The notes: generated by a model from the letters alone, not told the origin. A DNA stretch of 64,000 bases from an uncultured Kiritimatiellota bacterium (GCA_944391055.1 CALXSF010000011.1:20826-84825), one strand, 5' to 3'. Positions 34,274 to 44,303 are shown, counted from the first letter of the stretch. Program-made: numbers and translations.

Positions 34274-34311
34274 AAGAAAGCCCCCGGCCTGGACGGTCGG
34301 GGGCTTCTTTG
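34274..34311. terminator. terminator between Fe-ADH and pnp
   Basis: AAGAAAGCCCCCG and CGGGGGCTTCTTT form a stem around a 12-base loop; A and T tracts on both sides suit the two converging genes. Confidence 0.88.
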
Positions 34312-34325
34312 CGCCAGGGGATGGC

Positions 34326-36461
34326 TCACTGCTGGCGGGACTGGCGGTCAAGGTCGCGCATGGCCTCGCGGCGGGAGAGCTTGATGCGCCCGCGCTCGTC
34401 GATGCCGATGCACTTGACGGTCATCTTGTCGCCCACCTTGCAGACGCTCTCGACGGAGGGGATGCGGCGGTCAGAGAGCTCGGAGATGTGGCAGAGGCCG
34501 TCCTTGCCGGGGAGGATTTCGACGAAGGCGCCGAATTCCTTGATGCCGGTGACGGTGCCCTCGTAGATCTTGCCTTCCTCGGCCTCGGCGCAGATGGCCT
34601 GGACCTCGCGCTTGGCGGCCTCCATGGCCTCGGCGGAGACGGCGAAGATGGAGACGGTGCCGTCCTCGGCGATGTCGATCTGGGCGCCGGTGGCGTCGGT
34701 GATGCGGCGGATCTCCTTGCCGCCGGGGCCGATGAGGGCGCCGATCTTGTCGGTGGGGATCTGGACGGTGGCGATGCGCGGGGCGTAGGGCGAAAGCTCG
34801 GCGCGGGGCGCGGGGATGACGGAGGCCATGTAGTCCAGGATGTGGTTGCGGCCGACGCGGGCGGCCTCGAGGGCCCCCTCGACGAGATCCCAGGTGAGGC
34901 CGCGGAGCTTGAGGTCCACCTGGAAGCCGGTGATGCCCTTGCGGGTGCCGCCGATCTTGAAGTCCATGTCGCCGCAGTGGTCCTCGGCGCCGAGGATGTC
35001 GGTGACGAGCACCTTCTTGGAGAGGTCGGGGGTGGTGAAGAGGCCCACGGAGATGCCCGCGACGGGGGCGGTGATGGGCACGCCGGCATCCATCAGCGCC
35101 AGGCAGCCGCCGCAGATGGAGGCCATGGAGGAGGAGCCGTTGGAGCCCATGATCTCGCTCACCACGCGGATGGAATAGGGATAGTCCGCGGGGATCACCT
35201 CGGCCAGGGAGCGCTCGGCCAAGGCGCCGTGGCCGATCTCGCGGCGGCCGGTGGTGCCGAGGCGGCCGACCTCGCCGGTGCAGTAGGGCGGGAAGTTGTA
35301 GTGGAGGATGAAGCGCTTCTGCTTGGGGCCGCCGGCGACAGAGTCGAGGTCCTGCGCGTCCTTGGAGGTGCCGAGGGTGACGGTGGCGAGGTTCTGCGTC
35401 TCGCCGCGGTTGAAGATGGCCGAGCCGTGGACGCGGGGGAGGACGCCGACCTGCGCGGCGAGGGGGCGGATCTCGTGCTGGGCGCGGCCGTCGATGCGCT
35501 TGCCGCGCTCAAGGAAGTTGGCGCGGACGGTCTCGATCTCGAGGGCGTCGAAGAGGTGGACGAACTTGACGTCGTCGATGACCCACTGGCCGTTCTCGTC
35601 CTTGCCGTACTTTTCCTGGCAGGCGGCGAGGAGCTCGTCGCGGATGGCCTTGACGGCGGCCTCGCGGTCGAGCTTGCCGGGGATGACGAGGGCGTCGGCG
35701 AGCTTGGCGCCGCCGAGGCCCCGGATGAAGGCCATCTTCTCGGGGTCCTCGGGGATGTCGGCGATCTGCTTGTCGGGCTTGCCAAGGGCGCGGCGCATCT
35801 CGATCTGCAGGTCGATGATCTTCTCCACCTCCTCGTGGGCGCGCTTCATGGCGGCGAGGAAGTCGGCCTCGGAGATCTCCTTGGCGGAACCCTCCATCAT
35901 GAGGAACTTGCCGCGGAGCCCGGCGTAGAGGAGGTCAAGGTCGGAGCGCTGGCGCTGGTCGTGGGTGGGGTTGATGACCCACTCGCCGTCGATGCGGCCG
36001 ATGCGGACGCAGCCGATGGGCCCCATGAAAGGCACCTCGGAGATGTGGAGCGCGGCGGAGGCGGCGTTGACGGCCAGGACGTCGCCGTCGAGCTGACCGT
36101 CGCAGCTCACGAGCATGGAATTGACCTGGACGTCGTTGTAATAGCCGTCCGGGAAGAGGGGGCGGATGGGGCGGTCGCACATGCGCGCGGTGAGGGTCTC
36201 CTTCTCGGAGGGGCGGGCCTCGCGCTTGAAGAAGCCGCCGGGGAAACGGCCGGCCGCGTAGAACTTCTCGCGGTACTCGCACTGGAGCGGGAAGAAGTCG
36301 ATGCCCTCGCGCGGCTTGTCGGTGCACGTGACGGCGCAGAAGACGCTGGTGTCGCCGAGGGAGACGACCACGGAGCCGGCGGCCTGACGCGCCAGGAGGC
36401 CCGTCTCGATGGTGAACTTCCGCCCGGCGATCTCCGTGGAGAATTGCTTGCTGTTTTGCAT
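34326..36461 (-). CDS. pnp: polyribonucleotide nucleotidyltransferase (PNPase)
   Basis: A 711-residue protein of normal PNPase length. Two RNase PH-like domains (about 10-220 and 310-540) carry the conserved [29 protein letters not shown], and [13 protein letters not shown] motifs. An all-alpha spacer lies between them. A KH domain (about 555-615, with [15 protein letters not shown]) and an S1 domain (about 622-695, with [17 protein letters not shown]) finish the protein. It degrades RNA phosphorolytically and is part of the mRNA turnover machinery. The 5' leader is about 85 bases from the promoter at 36560; in other bacteria pnp controls itself through its leader, but no matching element was identified here. 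Confidence 0.97.
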   Translation of the reverse strand: MQNSKQFSTEIAGRKFTIETGLLARQAAGSVVVSLGDTSVFCAVTCTDKPREGIDFFPLQCEYREKFYAAGRFPGGFFKREARPSEKETLTARMCDRPIRPLFPDGYYNDVQVNSMLVSCDGQLDGDVLAVNAASAALHISEVPFMGPIGCVRIGRIDGEWVINPTHDQRQRSDLDLLYAGLRGKFLMMEGSAKEISEADFLAAMKRAHEEVEKIIDLQIEMRRALGKPDKQIADIPEDPEKMAFIRGLGGAKLADALVIPGKLDREAAVKAIRDELLAACQEKYGKDENGQWVIDDVKFVHLFDALEIETVRANFLERGKRIDGRAQHEIRPLAAQVGVLPRVHGSAIFNRGETQNLATVTLGTSKDAQDLDSVAGGPKQKRFILHYNFPPYCTGEVGRLGTTGRREIGHGALAERSLAEVIPADYPYSIRVVSEIMGSNGSSSMASICGGCLALMDAGVPITAPVAGISVGLFTTPDLSKKVLVTDILGAEDHCGDMDFKIGGTRKGITGFQVDLKLRGLTWDLVEGALEAARVGRNHILDYMASVIPAPRAELSPYAPRIATVQIPTDKIGALIGPGGKEIRRITDATGAQIDIAEDGTVSIFAVSAEAMEAAKREVQAICAEAEEGKIYEGTVTGIKEFGAFVEILPGKDGLCHISELSDRRIPSVESVCKVGDKMTVKCIGIDERGRIKLSRREAMRDLDRQSRQQ

Positions 36462-36554
36462 GATGGTTTCCGATGTCGCGGGTCGTGGCCGGAAAGAACG
36501 TGCGCCACCCTGTCCGCGAGCGTGATTTTCCTATTGATTCGTCTTTCCGCCCAT

Positions 36555-36565
36555 ACCATAGCACA
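36555..36565 (-). promoter_or_regulatory. promoter -10 of pnp
   Basis: The minus strand reads TGTGCTATGGTAT; the -10 TATGGT is at 36560-36555. The same TGTGCTATGGTAT block is found before the PEP-CTERM gene leader. Confidence 0.45.
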
Positions 36566-36633
36566 AAGCCCCGCGCCCCCGCAAGGCATTGGCCCGACGG
36601 CAACCTCCGCGCCCGGCCTAACACGAAAAACAC

Positions 36634-36661
36634 TTGCCTTTCGTCAGAAATCTGTTATAAT
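36634..36661 (+). promoter_or_regulatory. promoter of the candidate sRNA
   Basis: TTGCCT (36634-36639) and TATAAT (36656-36661) are 16 bases apart. Confidence 0.65.
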
Positions 36662-36667
36662 TTGCGA

Positions 36668-36735
36668 CGTTTCAGACATTCTCCTACACACAGACACAAC
36701 CCCACCCGCCACGGACATTGTCCGGGCGGGTTTTT
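36668..36735 (+). ncRNA. candidate small RNA (about 68 nt) between pnp and the MscS-type channel gene
   Basis: From the predicted start at about 36668 there are about 35 bases with little structure (ACATTCTCCTACACACAGAC) and then a very strong terminator. ACCCGCC, CGGAC, ATT, GTCCG and GGCGGGT form one long stem with a single A bulge, followed by TTTTT (36731-36735). No open frame fits inside. The downstream channel gene has its own TATACT box after the terminator. A single-stranded C/A-rich region followed by a terminator is typical of trans-acting sRNAs, but a terminated leader of the channel gene is also possible. Confidence 0.55.
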
Positions 36736-36760
36736 CGTTGCGCGGGCCGGGCGCTTGCGT

Positions 36761-36766
36761 TATACT
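36761..36766 (+). promoter_or_regulatory. -10 promoter of the MscS-type channel gene
   Basis: TATACT preceded by TTGCGT; the ATG is 10 bases downstream and lacks a Shine-Dalgarno. Confidence 0.5.
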
Positions 36767-36776
36767 GTTGGGCGTT

Positions 36777-38057
36777 ATGTGGCAAGCGACGATCGATTTC
36801 CTCATCCACGTCCAGCACCTCCTCAACGAGGTGCCCAACCCCTTCCTGCGCGTCCTGATCCGCCTGGCGCTGGTCTTCGGCGGCACCTGGCTCTCGGCGC
36901 TCGCCGTGAAATGGGGCTACAAGGGCGTGCGCAAGGCCCTGCTGACGAGCCGGCGCTTCGTGGGCATCTGGTCGATCGTCCTCTCCTCCAAGCTCATCCC
37001 GCGGGCGCTGCAGATCGTGCCGCTGATCGTGCTGGGGGTGCTGACCGGGACGCTCTTCCCGGAGGGCCGCCCCCTGCGCGCCGGGCTGCTCATCCTCAAC
37101 AAGGCCTACTTCTTCTTCATCTGCGCCAACGTCTTCGCCTCCGCCCTCAACGTCGTCTACGCCATCAGCAACTGGCGGCGCGGCGTCAGCGCCTCCCCCC
37201 AGAAAGGCGTCTTCCAGGTCCTCGCCCTGATGGGCTACCTCTTCGCCGCCGTCGCCATCGTCGCCACCCTCTCGGGGCGCGACCCCACCTACATCCTCTC
37301 GGGCATGACCGCCCTCTCGGCCGTCCTCATGCTCGTCTTCAAGGATTCCATCCTCGGCCTCACCGCCGGCGTCACCCTCTCCAGCAACGGTATGATCCGC
37401 ATCGGCGACTGGATCGAGGTGCCCGGCGCCAACGCCGACGGCGAGGTCATCGACATCGCCCTCACCACCGTCCGCGTCCAGAACTGGGACAACACCATCA
37501 CCACCATCCCCGCCTACGACCTCATCGCCAAGCCCTTCAAGAACTGGCGCGGCATGAGCGACAGCGGCGGGCGCCGCATCAAGCGCGCCATCCTCATCGA
37601 CCTCGACTCCGTCCGCTTCGCCGACCTCCCCAGCCTCGACCGCTGGAAGGAGATCGACCTCCTGCGCGACTACCTCGCCAAGAAGATCCACGAGGCCCGC
37701 GCCTACAACGCCGAGCATCCCTCCGCCACCGCCTCCGTCGTCAACGCCCGCAAGCTCACCAACATCGGCACCTTCCGCGCCTACTGCCTCGCCTACCTCC
37801 GCGCCAACCCCAACATCCGCCAGGACATGACCATCATCGTCCGCCAGATGGACCCCACCGACCGCGGCCTCCCCCTCGAGGTCTACTGCTTCTCCGCCAA
37901 CACCGAATGGGCCGCCTACGAAGCCATCCAGAGCGACCTCTTCGACCACCTCCTCGCCATCATGCCCGAGTTTGGGCTCACCTGCTTCCAAGTCACCTCC
38001 GCCGCCGCCATGCGCCGCACCGCCGAGGCCCTCCCCCCGCCCCAGGCAAACGCCTGA
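36777..38057 (+). CDS. YbdG-like mechanosensitive ion channel (MscS family)
   Basis: A 426-residue inner-membrane protein. Five transmembrane helices are visible at about 20-45, 75-95, 105-125, 150-170 and 180-205. The last contains the pore-lining MscS signature region VFKDSILGLTAGVTLSSNGMIRIGDWIEVP. The beta domain follows with GEVIDIALTTVRVQNWDNTITTIPAYDL, and the C-terminal alpha/beta domain is long, as in YbdG. It should open under membrane tension to release solutes during osmotic downshock. The start is chosen at the ATG 10 bases after TATACT. No partner gene is evident. Confidence 0.9.
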   Translation: MWQATIDFLIHVQHLLNEVPNPFLRVLIRLALVFGGTWLSALAVKWGYKGVRKALLTSRRFVGIWSIVLSSKLIPRALQIVPLIVLGVLTGTLFPEGRPLRAGLLILNKAYFFFICANVFASALNVVYAISNWRRGVSASPQKGVFQVLALMGYLFAAVAIVATLSGRDPTYILSGMTALSAVLMLVFKDSILGLTAGVTLSSNGMIRIGDWIEVPGANADGEVIDIALTTVRVQNWDNTITTIPAYDLIAKPFKNWRGMSDSGGRRIKRAILIDLDSVRFADLPSLDRWKEIDLLRDYLAKKIHEARAYNAEHPSATASVVNARKLTNIGTFRAYCLAYLRANPNIRQDMTIIVRQMDPTDRGLPLEVYCFSANTEWAAYEAIQSDLFDHLLAIMPEFGLTCFQVTSAAAMRRTAEALPPPQANA

Positions 38058-38122
38058 CCCCGCCGAACACGCGCCTCGCCTCGCCTTCCTCTGGGCGCTG
38101 CGCGGCGGCCTCCGGTGCGCGC

Positions 38123-38539
38123 TCAGCCTGGCGCGCCCGCCCCGCCGACGGCCCCCCGGTAATCCTCGCCCCACGCCTCCAGCGCCTCCAACGCCGGCAC
38201 CGACGCCCGCCCCAACGGCGTGAGCGCGTAATCCGTCCGCGGAGGCAAGGTCGGGCGCACCGTCCGCGACACCAAGCCATACGCCTCCAGCGCCCGCAGG
38301 TTCTCCGTCAGCACCTTCTGCGTCAGCAAGGGACGGAACGCGGCGAGCAGCGCCGCATGGGCGCAGGCGCCCTCCCTGGCCAGGCGCAGCACGATCAGCG
38401 CCCGCCACCGCCCCCCGATCAGCCGCAGCGCCACCGCCACCGGGCACGGCGGCAGTCCCCCGCGCGAAAACCGTGAACGCAACGCGGCGGAGGCACTTTT
38501 TTGTGCCTCCTTCCCATGGGCCCTGTCATCCATTATCAT
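38123..38539 (-). CDS. HxlR family winged-helix regulator
   Basis: A 138-residue DNA-binding protein. The HxlR domain (about 30-125) shows CPVAVALRLIGGRWRALIVL, FRPLLTQKVLTENLRALEAYGLV and the wing RTDYALTPLG. It is divergent from a metallo-hydrolase gene, with 29 bases between the two start codons, so the operator is probably shared and the hydrolase is the likely target. The inducer is unknown; HxlR proteins often sense reactive electrophiles or oxidants. The ATG at 38539 is taken, but one at 38533 is equally possible because no clear Shine-Dalgarno is present. Confidence 0.85.
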   Translation of the reverse strand: MIMDDRAHGKEAQKSASAALRSRFSRGGLPPCPVAVALRLIGGRWRALIVLRLAREGACAHAALLAAFRPLLTQKVLTENLRALEAYGLVSRTVRPTLPPRTDYALTPLGRASVPALEALEAWGEDYRGAVGGAGAPG

Positions 38540-38568
38540 GGCGGCCAGTTTAACACAAAGGAGCCACC

Positions 38569-39357
38569 ATGCAGTTCACCCAGATCCGCAACGCCACCGC
38601 CATCCTCACCTACGGCGGCAAACGCATCCTCATCGACCCCATGTTCGCCGAGCGCTTCGCCCTCCCCGGCCTCCCGCTCGCCGCCGACCCGACGCGCCGC
38701 AACCCGACCGTCCCGCTCCCCTGCCCGGCGGAGGCCCTCCTGCGCGTCGACGCGGCGCTCGTCACCCACCTTCACTTCGACCACTTCGACGAGGCCGCCG
38801 CGCGCCTGCTGCCCAAGACGCTCCCCCTCTTCGCCGGCGACGCCACCGACGCGGAGGCCCTCCGCGCACTGGGCTTCGCCGACGTCCGCGCCCTCCCCGG
38901 CGAGGGCACGCTGGGATGGGAAGGGCTCCGCATCCGCCGCGCCCCCGCCCTCCACGGCCAAGGCCCCTGGATGGCCGACCTCTACGCCCGCCTCGGCGTC
39001 CGCTATGCCGCCTGCGGCGCGCTCTTCCAGGCGCCCGGCGAGCCCACCTTCTACCTTGCCGGCGACACCGTCTGGTTCCCCGGGGTGGAGGCGACGCTCC
39101 GGGCCTTCGACCCCGACGTCGTCGCGCTCAACGCCTGCTGCGCCCGCCTCACCCAAGGCGGCCCCATCATCATGGGCGCCGACGACGTGTGGCAGGTGGC
39201 GCAGGCCGCCCCCCGCGCCACCCTCGTCGCCACCCACATGGAGGCCGTCAGCCACGCCACCCTCACCCGCCGCGCCCTCCGCGCCTTCGCCGAGGACAAC
39301 GGCTTCGCCGGGCGCCTCCGCATCCCCGCCGACGGCGAGACGCTCGCCCTCCCCTGA
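38569..39357 (+). CDS. metallo-beta-lactamase fold hydrolase (UlaG-like)
   Basis: A 262-residue cytoplasmic hydrolase. It opens with FTQIRNATAILTYGGKRILIDPMF, as in UlaG/MBL 'L-ascorbate lactonase-like' proteins. The metal-binding THLHFDHFD follows (about residues 66-74). Further ligands are expected in GDTVW (Asp) and ATHMEAVSH (His). The natural substrate is unknown. AAAGGAG lies 6 bases before the ATG. It is divergent from the HxlR regulator gene. Confidence 0.85.
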   Translation: MQFTQIRNATAILTYGGKRILIDPMFAERFALPGLPLAADPTRRNPTVPLPCPAEALLRVDAALVTHLHFDHFDEAAARLLPKTLPLFAGDATDAEALRALGFADVRALPGEGTLGWEGLRIRRAPALHGQGPWMADLYARLGVRYAACGALFQAPGEPTFYLAGDTVWFPGVEATLRAFDPDVVALNACCARLTQGGPIIMGADDVWQVAQAAPRATLVATHMEAVSHATLTRRALRAFAEDNGFAGRLRIPADGETLALP

Positions 39358-39368
39358 GCCCCGCCCCC

Positions 39369-41405
39369 TCAGCGGAGGGTGGCGAGGAAGGCGCGGAGGG
39401 CGGGCAGCCCGCCCGAGGCCAGCGCGCCCACGGCGGCGGAGCCGATGACCGCGCCGTCGGCATGGCGGCCGACGGCCTCGAAGGCGGCGCGGTCGGCGAT
39501 GCCGAAGCCTGCGGCGAGGGGCAGGTCGGTGACGGCGCGGAGGGCGGCCAGGCGGTCGGCCAAGTCGGCGGGGAGCGTCTTGCGCGCGCCGGTGATGCCG
39601 CGGACGGTGACGACGTAGACGAAGCCGCCGCAGCCGCGGACAAGCGCGCGGGCGCGCTCGGGCGTGGTGGCGGGGGAGACGAGCGGGATCCAGTCCAGCC
39701 CGGCGGCCTCGGCCAGCGGCCTGAGCTCGCCCTCCTCCTCGTGCGGGAGGTCGACGACGAGCAGGCCGTCGATCCCGGCCTCGGCGGCCTCCTGGCAGAG
39801 CCGCGCGGGCCCGTGGGCGAGGATGGGGTTGAGATAGGAGAAGAGGACCAGCCCGAGGGCCGGGTGCCGGGCGCGAAGGCGCCTGGCCTGGGCGAGGATC
39901 CCGGAAAGCGTGGCGCCTTGGGCGAGGGCCCGCTGCCCGGCGGCCTGGATGACAGGGCCGTCGGCGATGGGGTCGGAGAAGGGCACGCCCAGCTCGATGA
40001 CGTCGGCGCCGCCCTCGGCGAGGGCCTCGAGCGCGGCCTCGCCGGAGGCGGGGTCGGGGAAGCCGCAGGTCATGTAGAGGACGCGCACGGGGCGGCCCTG
40101 GGCCTTGGCCGCGGCGAAGGCGGCGGCCAGGCGGCCGGTATGCGGGCGCGGGGCGGGCGCGGGCAGGTCGGGCCGGGGCGCGGGCGGCGGCGGGGGGGGC
40201 TCGGGGGCGTCGGCGGCGAGGGCGAAGGCATAGTCCGGGTGGCGGGCCTTCCAGTCGGCCACGTTGGCCATGTCCTTGTCGCCGCGGCCGGAGAGGCAGA
40301 CGAGGAGGAGGGCGTCGCGCGGGAGGGTCGGGGCCAGGCGGATGGCCTCGGCGAGGGCGTGGGAGGATTCGAGGGCCGGGATGATGCCCTCGAAGCGGCA
40401 GAGGGCGTCGAAGGCGCGGATGGCGTGGAGGTCGTCGCAGACGGCGTAGCGGGCGCGGCCGGCGTCGGCCAGGAAGCAGTGCTCGGGGCCGACGCCGGGA
40501 TAGTCCAGGCCGGCGGAGACGGAATGGGCCTCGACGACCTGCCCCTCGGCGGTCTGGAGCAGCTTGGTCTTGGCGCCGTGGAGGACGCCGACCGCGCCGC
40601 CGTTGATGCTGGCGGCGTGGCGGCCGGTGGCCAGGCCCTCGCCGCCGGCCTCGACGCCGACCAGCCGCACGGCGGCGTCATCGAGGAACCCGGCGAAGAG
40701 CCCCATGGCGTTGGAGCCGCCGCCGACGCACGCGACGGCGACGTCGGGCAGGCGGCCGAAGCGCTCCAGGCACTGCGCGCGGGCCTCGCGGCCGATGACG
40801 GCTTGGAAGGTCTTGACCATCTCGGGATAGGGCGCGGGGCCGGCGACGGTGCCGATGACGTAAAAGGTGTCCTCGGCGGTGGCGGCCCAGTCGCGGATCG
40901 CCTCGTTCATCGCGTCCTTCAGCGTGCGCGAGCCGCCCTCGACGGCGACGACCTCCGCGCCGAGCGCGCGCATCCGGTCGACGTTCGGGGCCTGGCGGGC
41001 CACGTCGAGCGCGCCCATGTAGACGCGGCAGGGCAGGCCCAGGAGCGCGGCGACGGTGGCGGTGGCCACGCCGTGCATCCCCGCGCCCGTCTCGGCGATG
41101 AGGCGGCGCTTGCCCATGCGGCGGGCGAGGAGTGCCTGCCCGAGGACGTTGTTGAGCTTGTGCGCGCCGGTGTGGCAGAGATCCTCGCGCTTGAGGAGGA
41201 TGCGCGCGCCGCCGAGGGCCTCGGAGAGGCGGCGCGCCTCGTAGAGGGGCGTCGCGCGGCCGACGTAGTCGCGCAGGAGCGCCTCGCGCTCCGACTGGAA
41301 GGCGGGGTCGGCGAGGGCGGCGCGGAAGGCGGCGTCGATCTCGGCGAGGGTGGGCATGAGGGTCTCGGGCACGTATTGCCCGCCGTAGGGTCCGATATGG
41401 GTCAT
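39369..41405 (-). CDS. trpBA: fused tryptophan synthase, beta chain then alpha chain (TrpB-TrpA)
   Basis: A single 678-residue frame holds both tryptophan synthase subunits. TrpB spans 1-398, with the PLP lysine in HTGAHKLNN (Lys83), phosphate loop GGGSNAMG (228-235) and [10 protein letters not shown] Pro/Ala linker (about 399-422, [18 protein letters not shown]) leads into TrpA (423-678), with catalytic Glu471 in [10 protein letters not shown] and Asp482 in IADGP. It makes tryptophan from indole-glycerol phosphate and serine with internal indole transfer. B-before-A fusion is the reverse of the fungal A-B order. The ATG at 41405 overlaps the trpF stop (ATGA) and begins with the family N-terminus [16 protein letters not shown] longer upstream reading is a shadow of trpF. 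Confidence 0.95.
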   Translation of the reverse strand: MTHIGPYGGQYVPETLMPTLAEIDAAFRAALADPAFQSEREALLRDYVGRATPLYEARRLSEALGGARILLKREDLCHTGAHKLNNVLGQALLARRMGKRRLIAETGAGMHGVATATVAALLGLPCRVYMGALDVARQAPNVDRMRALGAEVVAVEGGSRTLKDAMNEAIRDWAATAEDTFYVIGTVAGPAPYPEMVKTFQAVIGREARAQCLERFGRLPDVAVACVGGGSNAMGLFAGFLDDAAVRLVGVEAGGEGLATGRHAASINGGAVGVLHGAKTKLLQTAEGQVVEAHSVSAGLDYPGVGPEHCFLADAGRARYAVCDDLHAIRAFDALCRFEGIIPALESSHALAEAIRLAPTLPRDALLLVCLSGRGDKDMANVADWKARHPDYAFALAADAPEPPPPPPAPRPDLPAPAPRPHTGRLAAAFAAAKAQGRPVRVLYMTCGFPDPASGEAALEALAEGGADVIELGVPFSDPIADGPVIQAAGQRALAQGATLSGILAQARRLRARHPALGLVLFSYLNPILAHGPARLCQEAAEAGIDGLLVVDLPHEEEGELRPLAEAAGLDWIPLVSPATTPERARALVRGCGGFVYVVTVRGITGARKTLPADLADRLAALRAVTDLPLAAGFGIADRAAFEAVGRHADGAVIGSAAVGALASGGLPALRAFLATLR

Positions 41406-41944
41406 TGCTTTGCCTTTCTGATGAAATCCAACACTTTTTTGGGGTCTTTGAGGCCGGGGGCGGCCTCGGTGCCGCCGGCGACGTCCACGCACCAGGGGCG
41501 GACGGCCGCGACGGCGGCGGCGACGTTCTCGGGGGTGAGCCCGCCGGCGAGCACCAGGCGGCGCGTCCGGGCCAGGCGCGCCGCGCGCGCCCAATCCCCC
41601 ACCCTGCCCTGGCCGGGGGCGGCGTCGAGGACGACGACGCCGCGGTGGCGCCCGGGGGCGGCGTGCCACACGGCCACGCCCGCGCGGCGGAAGGCGCAGC
41701 CGTAGACCTGCGCCACGTCGAGCCGGCCCAGGCGGCAGGCGGCGGCGATCTCGGCGGGGGCGGCCCCGACGAAGACGCCCACGCGCCGCAGCCGCACGGG
41801 CACGCGCGCCAATTCGGCCAAGCGCCCCGGCGGCACGAAGCGCTTGGAGCCGGGCCAAAGGACGAACCCGGCGAAGTCCGCCCCCGCCGCGTCGGCCAGG
41901 AGCAGGTCGTCGGCGTTGGTGATGCCGCAGATCTTCACCTTCAT
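41402..41944 (-). CDS. trpF: phosphoribosylanthranilate isomerase
   Basis: A 180-residue TIM-barrel enzyme that isomerises phosphoribosylanthranilate to CdRP. The N-terminal [10 protein letters not shown] (catalytic Cys5 region) is diagnostic. VGVFVG, VQVYG-like [17 protein letters not shown] and the phosphate-binding [18 protein letters not shown] follow. The protein is slightly shorter than the usual 200 residues. Its ATG overlaps the stop of trpC, and its stop overlaps the trpBA start, both by four bases. Confidence 0.95.
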   Translation of the reverse strand: MKVKICGITNADDLLLADAAGADFAGFVLWPGSKRFVPPGRLAELARVPVRLRRVGVFVGAAPAEIAAACRLGRLDVAQVYGCAFRRAGVAVWHAAPGRHRGVVVLDAAPGQGRVGDWARAARLARTRRLVLAGGLTPENVAAAVAAVRPWCVDVAGGTEAAPGLKDPKKVLDFIRKAKQ

Positions 41945-42702
41945 GCCAGCAGCCCCGGGAGCAGGGTGGGATCGCGCATGAGGGCCTCGCCGACGAGGGC
42001 GCGCCGCGCGCCGGTGGCCAGGAGGTCGGCCTTGGAGCGGATGGCGCTCTCGGCGACGGCGACGCGGTCGGCCGGGATCCGCGCGAGCAGGGCGCGGACG
42101 GCGCCGAGGTCGGTGCGGAAGGTGCGCAGGTCGCGGGCGTTCACGCCGATGATGGGCAGCCCCAGGGCGACGAGCCGGTCGACCTCCGCCGCGTCGTGGG
42201 CCTCGGCCAGGACGTCGAGCCCCAACGCCCCCGCCTGCGCGGCGAGGTCGGCCAAGCGCGCGTCCTCCAGCATCGCGGCGATGAGAAGCACGGCGTCGGC
42301 GCCGGCGGCGCGGGCCTCGAAGAGCTGGTAGGCGTCGAAGACAAAGTCCTTGCGCAGAAGCGGCAGGCCGGTGGCGGCGCGGGCGGCGCGCAGGTCGGCG
42401 AGCGAACCGAGGAAGAAGCGCTCCTCGGTGAGGACGGAGCAGGCGGCGGCGCCGAGGGCCTCGTAGCGGCGGACGTTCGCGGCGGGGTCGTAGTCGGGCG
42501 CGATCAGCCCCTTGGAGGGCGAGGCCTTCTTGCTTTCGGCGATGACGCGCACGCCGGGCCGGGCGAGGGCGGCGGCGAAGCCGCGCGTGGGCGGCAGGCC
42601 GTCGCAGCGGGCGCGCAGCGCCGCCAAGGGTTCGCGGGCCTTGGCGGCGGCGAGGGCCTCGCGCTTGGCGGCGAGGATCCGGGCGAGGACGTCAGGCAGC
42701 AT
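41941..42702 (-). CDS. trpC: indole-3-glycerol phosphate synthase
   Basis: A 253-residue TIM-barrel enzyme that closes the pyrrole ring of CdRP with loss of CO2. Diagnostic segments are [15 protein letters not shown] (catalytic Lys), [40 protein letters not shown] and [11 protein letters not shown]. Length is normal. It overlaps trpD by 11 bases upstream and trpF by four downstream. Confidence 0.97.
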   Translation of the reverse strand: MLPDVLARILAAKREALAAAKAREPLAALRARCDGLPPTRGFAAALARPGVRVIAESKKASPSKGLIAPDYDPAANVRRYEALGAAACSVLTEERFFLGSLADLRAARAATGLPLLRKDFVFDAYQLFEARAAGADAVLLIAAMLEDARLADLAAQAGALGLDVLAEAHDAAEVDRLVALGLPIIGVNARDLRTFRTDLGAVRALLARIPADRVAVAESAIRSKADLLATGARRALVGEALMRDPTLLPGLLA

Positions 42703-43717
42703 GGCTGGCCTCCACGAGGGCTTGGAGCTTGGCGAGGGCGGCGCCGGAGTCGATGGCGCGCTCGGCGAGGGGGAGGGCCTCCTCGATGGAGGGCGCCAGC
42801 CCGGAGACGGCGATGGCGGCGGCGGCGTTGAGGGCGACGATGGCGCGCGCCCCGCCGCGCTCGCGCCCCCCCAGCACGGCGCGGAGGACGGCGGCGTTCT
42901 CGGCGGGCGTGCCGCCGCGGATGCTGGCGGCGGGGAAGCGTTGGCCGAAGAGCAGCTCGGGGAAGAGCTCGCGGGTGGTCAGCCCGCCCTCGGCGTCGAG
43001 GGCCGTGACGCGGCTGGGGGTGGTGACGGTGAGCTCGTCGAGCCCGTCGTGGCCGTGGACGATGAGGGCGCGCCGGACGCCCAGGTCGCGCAGCGCCGCG
43101 CCCATGAGCTCGGTGAGCGCCGCGTCGTAGACGCCGATGACGGCGGCGGCGGGGCGCACGGGGTTGACCAGCGGCCCCAGCAGGTTGAAGAGCGTGCGCA
43201 CGCCCAGCGCGCGGCGCACGGGCGCGACGGCGGCGAAGACGGGGTGGAGGCGCGGCGCGAAGAGGAAGCCGACGCCGTGCCGGGCGATGGCGCGCTCCAT
43301 CGCCTCGGGCGGGCAGTCGAGGTCGAAGCCGCAGGCGGCGAGGACGTCGGCGGCGCCGGATTTGCCGCTGACGGCGCGGTTGCCGTGCTTGGCCATCGTC
43401 ACGCCCGCGCCGGCGGCGACGAGGGCGGCGGTGGTGGAGACGTTGAAGCTGGCGCCGCGGTCGCCGCCCGTGCCCACCATGTCCGTCACGGGGCGGAGGC
43501 CGACCTCGACGGGGACGGCGTGGCGGATGAGGAAGCGGGCGGCGCCGACGAGCTCGGCGCGGGCCTCGCCCTTCATGCGCAGGGCCACGAGCAGGGCGCC
43601 GAAGCGGACGGGGTCGGCTTCGCCGCGGGCGACCTCGCCCAAGACGGCGGCCATCCGCGCCTCAGAGAGGTCGCGCCGGGCCAGGGCGTCCTCAAGCGCG
43701 CGGTCGAGCTCACGCAT
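42692..43717 (-). CDS. trpD: anthranilate phosphoribosyltransferase
   Basis: A 341-residue enzyme that joins anthranilate to PRPP. The PRPP-binding VGTGGDRGASFNVST, the KHGNRAVSGKSGAADVL stretch and FNLLGPLVNPVRP are all present. It is a stand-alone TrpD, not fused to TrpG. It overlaps trpG by 8 bases and trpC by 11 bases, consistent with coupled translation. Confidence 0.97.
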   Translation of the reverse strand: MRELDRALEDALARRDLSEARMAAVLGEVARGEADPVRFGALLVALRMKGEARAELVGAARFLIRHAVPVEVGLRPVTDMVGTGGDRGASFNVSTTAALVAAGAGVTMAKHGNRAVSGKSGAADVLAACGFDLDCPPEAMERAIARHGVGFLFAPRLHPVFAAVAPVRRALGVRTLFNLLGPLVNPVRPAAAVIGVYDAALTELMGAALRDLGVRRALIVHGHDGLDELTVTTPSRVTALDAEGGLTTRELFPELLFGQRFPAASIRGGTPAENAAVLRAVLGGRERGGARAIVALNAAAAIAVSGLAPSIEEALPLAERAIDSGAALAKLQALVEASHAA

Positions 43718-44288
43718 GGCGGCACCTCGCGACGAAGTTGGCGAGCTGGCGTTTGCCGGCCTCGGTGAGGATGGACTCGGGGTGGTACTGGATGCCCTCG
43801 ATGGGGCGCTCGCGGTGGCGGATGCCCATGATCTCGCCGTCCTCGGCGCGGGCGGTGACGGCGAGGCAGGGCGGGAGCGTGGCCTCGTCGAGGGCGAGGG
43901 AGTGGTAGCGCACGGCGCGGAAGGGGTTGGGCACGCCGGCGAAGAGCCCGAGGCCGTCGTGCGTGACCTCGGAGACCTTGCCGTGCATGACCCGCTTGGC
44001 GTGGGTGACGCGCGCGCCGAAGACCTGCCCGATGGCCTGGTGCCCGAGGCAGACGCCCAGGAGCGGCACGCCGGCCTCCGCCGCCGCGCGGGCGAGGCCG
44101 CAGAGGCAGCCGGCGCGCTCGGGGGTCGAGGGGCCGGGGGAGAGGAGGATGCCCGCGGGCCGGAGGGCGAGGACCTCGGCGGGCGTGGTCTCGCGGTTGC
44201 GGCGGACGGTCACCTCCGCGCCAAGGGCGTAGAGGAGGTGGACGAGGTTGTAGGTGAAGGAGTCGTAGTTGTCGAGGACGAAGATCAT
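43710..44288 (-). CDS. trpG: anthranilate synthase glutamine amidotransferase component
   Basis: A 192-residue class I glutamine amidotransferase that supplies ammonia to TrpE. It has DNYDSFTYNLVH at the N-terminus, the oxyanion strand LSPGPSTPE, the nucleophile GVCLGHQAIG (Cys) and the His-Glu pair in IQYHPESILT. The gene follows trpE with 15 bases between. Confidence 0.96.
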   Translation of the reverse strand: MIFVLDNYDSFTYNLVHLLYALGAEVTVRRNRETTPAEVLALRPAGILLSPGPSTPERAGCLCGLARAAAEAGVPLLGVCLGHQAIGQVFGARVTHAKRVMHGKVSEVTHDGLGLFAGVPNPFRAVRYHSLALDEATLPPCLAVTARAEDGEIMGIRHRERPIEGIQYHPESILTEAGKRQLANFVARCRHA

Positions 44289-44303
44289 GGCGGTTCCTTT
44301 CGC

